This document shows positions 56,488 through 64,000 of a stretch of DNA of 64,000 nt, piece by piece (positions within the stretch are counted from its first letter, which is position 1; every line of letters starts with the position of its first letter). A program made the position numbers and the translations under genes. The stretch covers positions 8,472,254 to 8,536,253 of the forward strand of contig JASSKH010000017.1 of assembly GCA_031763025.1 (NCBI GenBank). Reading direction: 5' to 3'. The notes beneath the pieces are model-generated. The model did not search any database, had not been told where the DNA came from, and was given only the letters and a program-made list of their open reading frames with translations. Source of the stretch: Macrocystis pyrifera (Eukaryota; Sar; Phaeophyceae; Laminariales; Laminariaceae).

Positions 56488-56771
56488 CTATAAACAAAGT
56501 GAGGCAGACGCGCTCGGGAAGGTGCGCCAAACGCAGGCGGCTACTATACACGCTTTTGCGTGTATCTTGCCCAGCAAAGACGTCCTGAGACCACCAAACA
56601 AACATAAAATCGCCAATCACTGGTGCCGTTTCGTGAAGAAATATCGTACCTCGGCCCTCGGGTTTCCCCCTCCAGCTGTCCGCCGGCGACCGTTCGAGTG
56701 TTTTGGGCCCCCTGGTAGGCGGACACGGCCCTCGTCGATGTCGCCACCGGTGCCGCCCTTACCGCCGCCAT
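56488..56771 (-). CDS. Mini-gene unit 2, copy 2
   Basis: Exons 56650-56771 and 56488-56584, identical in length to 13084-13368. Confidence 0.5.
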
Positions 56772-56861
56772 GCTGCTCTTTGTGTTCCTTAAAAAAAAGA
56801 AGGAACGCGAGGACACGGCGAAAAAAAATAGAGAGCGGCCAGGGGCCGGAGGGGGGGGGGG

Positions 56862-57049
56862 TGTACTCATTATCATGCATGGCCGTGGTCGTATGACCAT
56901 AGACCCTCGCATCCCTACAATGCCGGGACGGAGCGCGTCGGGTTTTCACCGACCAGGCAGACATTGCTTGCACCCAGCGCGAAGCGTTGGGCGAGTCGCA
57001 TGAAGGGTGAGCTGCATCCTACTAAGAACCGCTTTAGAGGCGGATTTTC
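56862..57049 (+). mobile_element. Dispersed element A, truncated in copy 2 only
   Basis: Follows the full element at 13462-13967 for 188 bases, to GAGGCGGATTTTC, then meets GGGGG and unrelated sequence. The remaining element and adjoining bases up to about 14008 of copy 1 are absent. Confidence 0.9.
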
Positions 57050-57444
57050 GGGGGAAGGTAGAACAGTTTTGGTTTTTTTTCTGTGAATTTGTTGCTCAGC
57101 AGCGGCAAGAGAGAGGGGGGACGAGGGGGTAGAGAGGATACGGTCAGGGGGGGGGGATAACCCCGACAATTTTTTTCTCTAAGGAAAACGAAAAAAAAAA
57201 ACGCGCGAAGATCGCGCGATCGCTACGGCACTTTACTCCATAAGAAACGTAACACAAAGATGGACGCAACGTAAGAACCACCTCTCGGACGGACGGCACA
57301 CTATTACCTCCTTTTGAGACAAGGTAATATCACCACTATTGGATTCAAACAGCGTATGCGGTAATATGACCACCGCACGTGCCGAACAATGCAACAACTC
57401 AATCGAGGCAATACGATGCCACCGCGCCGAGAAGAAACGCTTAC

Positions 57445-57572
57445 CTCAACTGCCGAGCAGCGCCTTCCGGCTTCTGGCTGTCGATCGTCCGGAATGCATC
57501 GCCTCCCCTGTTGGCAGGCAAATTCTTCCTGGCAGCAACCTCCGGTGTCAGCCTCGCTGCCGCCGCCGCCAT
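57445..57572 (-). pseudogene. Mini-gene unit 3, copy 2, acceptor lost
   Basis: Exon 1 coding part matches 14384-14511. The acceptor AG used by exon 2 in copy 1 (CCTCATAG) is replaced by CCGCATACG, so exon 2 cannot be joined as in copy 1. Confidence 0.4.
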
Positions 57573-58627
57573 GCTGCTCTTGGTTCCCCCTGAAAGGGAA
57601 GGAACGGAAGGACAAGACGGAAAACAAGCATAGTGTGGCCGGGGGAGGGGGGGGGTGGGGGTGAGGAATAAATACTTCTGTATCCGGGGGTTTGCTGTGA
57701 AAGCATTGTTTAGCATCGGCAAGAGAGGAAGGGAGGAAGAAAGAGAGGGGTATCGCTCAGGGGAGGAGCATAAGTTGAACTCACTCACTCTAAAAACAAA
57801 CGCGAAGATCACGCGCTCTCTAGAATACTCTGCCCTGGTATACAAAATAAAGCAAAACTAAAGGTAACAGAGATCACACGCTAGCTTACTCCACAAGCAA
57901 AGAGAGGTAGACGCGCTCTCGAAGACGCGTCTACATACCCCATCGCACTATGAAAAAGACAATGCTCGAACAGAACGTGTGAGTTGGAGCCCATCTTAAC
58001 GGGGAACACTAAATTTCGTTATTTGGATATAAAATTTCAATTCCAATGAACTTTAATTTGATTTCGAAAAAAAAGCGTGTCCATTGTCAAACAAAAAGGA
58101 AATCGAAACAACCTAGAAAAATGCAGCGCGTCACACAACGCCCAGCCGACAAACAGCGACGAGCGTAGACGAGAGCGAAGGTTTGCGTTGTCGCGTGCGC
58201 GCCGACGCCAGCATTTTTTTCATTTTGGTGGCGCAGGATAGGAAGCTATCACTCTCAAGGTGTCTTGGGTGGGCGGAGGGAGTCCTCAAGCGCCATGTGC
58301 GGAACAGCGAAGGTGGTGCAGCTATCGAGGTCTCGAGCGTATCCTCTGTTTTTTCGCTCGTTTGCTCGGTTTTTGTGATGGTTGGTCGATCGAGCAAAGC
58401 GAAGAATTGGGCTTGCGGCCACCATGATTTCTTTTGAGGCGCCACCGCCGGAGTACGATGTGATATGGTATGTGGCCGTGGGCGCGGCTATTGCTCCGCT
58501 CGCCAGTCGTTGAGGTTCGCGTTTTATCGCCTCGACGGTGGTCACCGAAGCGGCCAAGAATCACCCCAGACTCCACCGGGGGTGTTGACCCACCATGAAC
58601 ATGCTACATCAAGGCTGATCAACTCCC

Positions 58628-59033
58628 AAATTCGAAATTGAAATAAAAATATCACACGAAAAAAAAATCCCAAAAGCCTTTTCACTCAAATAGATTTTTT
58701 CTAATTTGCCCCTTCGAATCCTGCCTGGCCATGCACTCTTCGGCCAATCAGGTGCAAATTAAATTAAAAAAATAATCAAATCAAATTGAACGAACCAAAA
58801 GTCCTCGATAAAATGGACCCTTATAAGGCATAACTTCGAAATTGAAATAAAAATGTCACACGAAACAATTCCCAAAAGACTTTTCACTCAGATTGTTTTT
58901 TTCTAATTTGTCCCTTCGAATCCTGCCTGGTCATGCACTCTTCGGCCAATCAGATGCAAATTAAACTAGAATAAAAATCAAATCAAATTGAAAGAACCAA
59001 AAGTCCTCGATAAGATGGATTCTTATAAGGCAT
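58628..59033. repeat. Tandem duplication of 204-bp units, copy 2
   Basis: Units 58628-58831 and 58832-59033, partner of 15567-15972. Confidence 0.9.
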
Positions 59034-59132
59034 CCGCCGACGCAGCATCAAAACAAAGTTTAGGGCAGTTCATTCACCCTGCACCTTCTACCAAAATTAT
59101 TCGAAGAGCTGAATAAGCGGCCGCACGTAATT

Positions 59133-62100
59133 TTATGCCTGGTATCGTTCAGTACGTACAGTAGTCTTGGCGGCTGCAATGTAGCGAAACATATGTACCC
59201 GTACGAAACCGCACCTTGTCAAGGATGCGAGGCCAGGCGTTACAACGCAAGTGGTGGTCTTCCTAGCCTTGGCAGCGGTCGCCGGCACTGCTTGGCGCGG
59301 GGTGTTGATGCCGATGGCCGACAAAGGCGACCGCGTGGCGGCGGCGGCGGCGGCGGAAGCGGCGGCCCTGATGGAAAGACTTCGCTTCTCAGCCGAAGAA
59401 GTGGCACACGGCGAAGAGAACATCGCGCCTCCGACCCCAACCCCTATCCAAGGGGCGCGCCTTCCGGTGGGGCATCCCGATACCCTCCCACCGTTTTCGT
59501 CATTGCATGGCACTGGCGTGGGGGCGGCCGTGGCGGTGGGTGTGGCGGGGATTGCAGGGGCGACGGTGGCGGTGGGGATGGCGGGGACCTCAGGAGCGAC
59601 GGTGGCGGTGATGCTGATGGGAGCTGCAGGGGCGGCGATGGCGGTCACGGGAGCGGAGGGAGCGATGGAGGCGGCGGGGATGGCGGCGATCGGGGCGGCG
59701 GGTTTGGTGGTGGCGGGAGGGGAGGCGGCGATCGGGGCGGCGGAGATGGTGATGGCGGGGGTGGAGGGGGCGATCGGGGCGGCGGGTTTGGTGGTGGCGG
59801 GCGGGGAGGCGGCGATCGGGGCGGCGAGGATGGTGATGGCGGGGGTGGAGGGGGCGATCGGGGCGGTGGGTTTGGTGGTGGCAGGGGGGGAGGCGGCGAT
59901 CGGGGCGGCGGGGATGGTGATGGCGGGGGTGGAGGGGGCGATCGGGGCGGCGGGTTTGTTGGTGGCGGGGGGGCAGGCGGCGATCGGGGCGGCGGGGGTG
60001 GTGATGGCGGGGGTGGAGGGGGCGATCGGGGCGGCGGGTTTGTTGGTGGCGGGGGGAGAGGCGGCGATCGGGGCGGCGGGGATGGTCATGGCGGGGGTGG
60101 AGGGGCGATCGGGGCGGCGGGTTTGGTGATGGGGGGGGGGGAGGCGGCGATCGGGGCGGCGGGGATGGTCATGGCGGGGGTAGAGGGGGCGATGGGAGCG
60201 ACGGCGCCGGCGGCGCTGATGACGGCTGGCATGGGGGACATGGGCTTGGTGGTTGCGGCGCACGAAGCCAGGATGTCCAGGGCAGTCAGCGTAGTGGAAG
60301 GCGAGACGGTGGTGGTGACGGGGGAGGTGGTGGCGGCCTGTGGCGGCTTCACGGTGGTGGCTGTCGTCGTCTTCGTGGTCGTCGTCGCTGTCGGCAACGG
60401 CAGAGGCGTGGCTGTGGCCGCCAACGACACGAGGACGGCGAATGCTGATGGGCTCGATGCAGGCGTGGTTGGTCCCTGCTCCCCGGCATCACTCGAGATG
60501 TTGAGCACCGACGGAGGAGTCATAGTGCCGCTCACCAAGGTCCGCGAGGCACCTGGGGTGGAGAATGTCGAGGCGGCGGTAGAAGACACGGCAGCGGCAA
60601 TGCCCGAGGCACGGGTGCAGAGCGTGTTGGCGCTCAAGGGCGTCGCGGGAGACGCGTCTAGCCCGCCGGCACGAGGGCTTGCATAGCCGGAATCGATGCA
60701 GTCGCTGCGGTCGCGGTCGCTGTTGCTGTTTTCGTATCCGTTGCTGCTGGTGTAGGACTCGTCGGTACTTTCCTCTAGAGAAGCTCCACCGGTCTCCTGC
60801 AGCTTACGAGCAAGGGCGTCTCGCTCGGCGACCGCGGCCACCAGGATACACTGCATGTCGTTGGTCTGTTCTTTGAGAGCTCGATTGTCCGATTGGAGCC
60901 TCTTGTTGCGGGCACCGGCGTTCTGCAGCCTGCGAGCAAGGGCGTCTTTCTCTTCGACGGCAGCCACCAGGGTCGATTGCAGGTCTTGGACTTGTTCCTG
61001 AATGACGAGCTTCTCCGACTGGAGGGTTTGGTTGGTGGCAACCAGCGAGGTCTTGTCGGCCGCAAGCTGAACGGCGACTGTGTGAACGGCGCTAGCGGCT
61101 TGCTTCCAGCTGTTGACTACCTGGGCCTGTTGGGTGCGCAAGCGGCCAGGCGGGAAGAAAAAGTAATTGGGGACGAGTAGATATCAACAGGGAGTGGGAG
61201 GGCAGAAATTTTCGCGTGCACTATCTATTAAATAGACTACGACTATACCACATACTGGTCAAATTATTCCCGGTAGTACATACCATAGGAGCCTGACAAC
61301 ACAAACAGAAAACAGCCGAGTACCTGGCACCTGATGTTAATAGTACCGCTGTAGTCTATATACCAGATACATTACGTATATTGTATATTTACTTTATTTT
61401 ATCATGTATACCTGGCACTTGCTTACAGTACGCGACATCAGTTAATAATCTCCTATTTTGGATAAGGCTCGCGGCTTATATTATCGTTATTGTAATTGTT
61501 TCCTGGTAATATTTTTGCCATCCACCACTGCTGTGCATTTAAGAATACGCTGCTTACATTGTAATGTCAACGTCGAACATAGGAGGCTACCAGGGGCCAG
61601 GTAATTTATATCTAGAATGGCGTTCCTTGCTGAGCATGAATGCTTCCGAAGCTGTAAATTCTTAAAATTCTAAAACTCTCCGCCTAAAATTCTTGACTCC
61701 CGAGTTCTTGACTGACCAGCGCACATACATTGAAACAATACAGTAGGTGCATCAAGGGCGAAACACCCCCCTTCACATCATAGAGAGTACGTGCAGGATG
61801 CCAGGTACCCAGTAAGAAACCGAACTGCTGCCCCACTTGGGCTACATTGAGATTTCTTATTGGGTAGAGGGTGCCTTCTACGGTATTTACAGCCTCAAGT
61901 ACAACAACTCCCAGGTTTCTTATTCTCCTGTAAATACTCATCTCAGTCCTGCCTTTCACATTTTCCTCTAAATATCATCTCAGTCCTGCCTTTCTTCATT
62001 ACTGCTGTGCTGGTTTTATCAGGAGGTGCTCGCATATATACTATTAAATACCAGTTGCAGCAGCCTAGTTGCTGTAAACTAGTTGTACTCGTACCTTATA

Positions 62101-63543
62101 TTATTATTAGTATTAAAATAGTGCTGATGGTATTCGTAGTCTTCACACAACAAGCAGGAAGTAGTTAAACTATCACGTAAAACCAACGTAATTTCAATTT
62201 TCATGAATGCACGCAAGATATGTACTCGTGTTGATATGAACAGTGCACCTGGTTGTTGTTCATCAAGTCGCAAAAGCGAGACACCGCGTCCTTGGTCTCC
62301 TGCGCGGTCCGCGTGGTGGCCGCCACGGCAGTCTCGATTGCCTCAACGACGGCCCTGTCCGACAGGATCGCCTGCGCGGACTCAACAGGGGCGGCAGCGG
62401 TAGCGGTGGCGGCGGCGGCGGTCGGGTGCACCCTTCCATCCCCTCCACCCTCGTCCTGCCCCCCCTCTTGCTCTTGCACCTGGTTGGGGTACAGCTGGCG
62501 CTGGTGCTGGCGTTGCTGCTGGTGCCTCTGCCCTGCGGACGAGAGAGGCCGCGGCAAGTATATGACGCCCTGTGCGCCGGGCGGGGAGGGGCCAGGGCCA
62601 GCGTCAATGCATAGGGTGGAAATCAGTGGCTGCTGCTTCTGCTTCTGCTGCTGATGCTGCTGCTCGTCGTCGCACGGCACGGTCTTCCCCTGGCGGTGGT
62701 GTGGCGAAAGCGAGGCAAGGCTGCTTCCTCCGTTGTTCTGTGGAAAGGGCAGCCACACGGGAGCACGCAGCAAGCACAGCAACGACAGAAGTAAAGCGAC
62801 GCATCATGCCAACTGCCAACCACAAAAAAACGGCGAGAACAACTGAAAGGATCATCATCGTCGCTTCTGAATCGTTCCTATTTTATAAAACCTTGCATTA
62901 TTATTGCGCCCTTTGCCTACTGCAGTAGTCCACGCAGGGGGCGCAATGCATGCAAGCGCGCGCGAGGAGGAGCAGCTTTGGGTTTTGCGTGCATTCTCGA
63001 AGCAACGAAGGGGTAATGCAATTTGTTTGTTTTTTTCCCAATGCCTGTAGCCCATACCCCAAAAAATGCCAACGCTCGCTCGTACCAGGTGTATGTGATG
63101 CATGGTTGCGTTGTTGTATCACCCTCCCTCTGATCTGCTCTGATACATATTCGTACCAGTACATTTTCTATGCGGGGAAGAACTACAGCAGCAGATCTCG
63201 TCCTACGTGAAGGATGGACCCGCCCGCGTGCCCCTTTAACTTTGTAGAGTCGACTCCTCTCTATCATATGCGCACGAGTTTGCATGGGAGCCTGTCGCGA
63301 TCTCGAAATCTGCCTGTTGTAATTGCTGATGCGGGCTTGGCTGGCGTGGGGCTTCCTCCCCCTCGCAAAGGCATGCCTATGGTATAATAAACTTACCAGC
63401 AGCGCGTTGCGCGGAGCACGGGATGCCGCAGCGCTCTGACCAGGCTGCATCTTCTGCTGCTGCCCTTGCTGGGACTGCCCTCCGGTGGCAACTGCGGGGA
63501 GAGCCGACGCGCTGCTAATAGTCGCAGGGAGGTTGGTGGTCAT
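59133..63543 (-). CDS. Three-exon coiled-coil, Ala/Pro-repeat gene (copy 2, one frameshift)
   Basis: Exon 1 is 63397-63543, exon 2 62249-62737 (acceptor CCTTTCCACAG; copy 1 has CCAAAG), exon 3 59133-61126 (acceptor CGCACCCAACAG). All are phase 0. Exon 3 is open except for one missing base in a G run near 60102-60107, where the other repeat units have five G and this has four. With that base the gene would encode about 876 residues: about 212 in exons 1-2, then coiled coil (about 225-330), Ser/Thr/Pro-rich linker, six or so 28-residue Ala/Pro repeats, and the Ala-rich tail ending TERYQA. The single short homopolymer defect, at a place intact in copy 1, looks like a sequencing error. Introns are 659 and 1122 bp. 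No known domain recognised. Confidence 0.72.
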
Positions 63544-64000
63544 GTTGATGGTGGTGGTTCTTCTGCGTTGGCTGTCGTAAGAGAGAGAGATCTTCTGTCG
63601 CGACGCTCTCTCTGCAGTGATGCTGAGATGAGGCAAGCAGAAAAGTGAATGCCGTGGTGGGGGGCTGATGGTTGAAACCAAGATCTCGCCCAAAAAAAAG
63701 TGGCAAAAAAAAAAACCAAAGGACCAAAAACACCCCAACGGGCAGTGTAAAAAACCATTTTTTCGTCGTTGTTATCAGTTATACGAGTACTCGTAGCAAA
63801 TTTCAAGATAGATATGAGATCTTTCAAGTTGGACATGAAAAAATATTTCAATTTGTAGTGTGAAATTGTCAAAAAAAAAAAACGAAGGCGACGATACCTG
63901 GTACGATATCTTTTCACAGCTGGTGTTGGATTATAGTATCGGAAGTTTCGATGTATCGAAATATAGAATTTTCGATATACATCGATCGAACGTGATTTGC

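Larger units (their letters stand above)
43404..64000 (+). repeat. Large direct duplication, copy 2
   Basis: Second copy of the segment at 1-20951, same orientation, running off the right end of the window. The offset shrinks from 43403 at the left to 43049 at the right because of indels, chiefly the missing part of element A near 57049. The ORF crossing 43404 begins upstream, at 43246, so the true left boundary of the repeat probably lies before 43404 and simply cannot be matched inside this window. Confidence 0.97.

Noticed and set aside
59193-60686. Long plus-strand Gly-rich ORF (497 codons), with a second Ala/Val-rich frame at 59251-60129
   Set aside because: The sequence is an 84-bp GC-rich repeat open on both strands. 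The minus strand alone joins in phase to two upstream exons with good splice sites and has a proper coiled coil. The plus frames are probably shadows.

Overview
The window reads as nuclear DNA of a eukaryote. Candidate exons are short and separated by GT-AG introns with pyrimidine-rich acceptors, intergenic DNA is full of dispersed and simple repeats, and there are no operons or ribosome-binding sites. One gene looks like the mitochondrial SMIM4/UQCC5 family. A protist or alga with moderate GC (perhaps a stramenopile such as a brown alga) is my guess; nothing in the window proves it. All gene models are built by eye from splice signals and reading phase.

Layout. The dominant feature is a direct duplication. 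Bases 1-20951 recur in the same order and orientation at 43404-64000, offset about 43.4 kb at the left and 43.05 kb at the right. Both copies run off the window, so neither boundary is seen. The 22.4 kb between them (about 20952-43403) occurs once here. The copies differ by scattered substitutions and homopolymer or microsatellite indels, one patch of clearly higher divergence, and one roughly 320-bp length difference. They may be a real duplication or two haplotypes laid end to end by an assembler.

Duplicated segment, left to right (copy 1): a plus-strand multi-exon gene ending in an acidic tail (about 1.25-3.12 kb); a disabled plus-strand exon (3.86-4.01 kb); weak ORFs and repeats (5-11 kb); a plus-strand internal exon (11.97-12.07 kb); three tandem minus-strand two-exon mini-genes (12.3-14.5 kb); a 204-bp tandem repeat (15.6-16.0 kb); and a minus-strand three-exon gene for a Gln-rich, coiled-coil, Ala/Pro-repeat protein (16.07-20.49 kb). 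Several copies of a 0.5-kb dispersed element (element A) sit between and inside these genes.

Single-copy middle: a minus-strand SMIM4/UQCC5-like gene whose 4.7-kb intron holds a minus-strand four-exon gene for a 99-residue Cys-rich protein; a divergent gene start sharing its promoter; a second, broken copy of that divergent pair at 41.2-41.5 kb; degenerate paralogues of genes from the duplicated part; two large inverted repeats; five copies of a palindromic MITE; a terminal-inverted-repeat element; satellites built on GGTACCGGTA; and poly-G tracts up to 42 bases.

Most remaining sequence has only short ORFs open on both strands with no supporting splice signals, and I leave it uncalled. No rRNA, CRISPR array or confident tRNA was seen.
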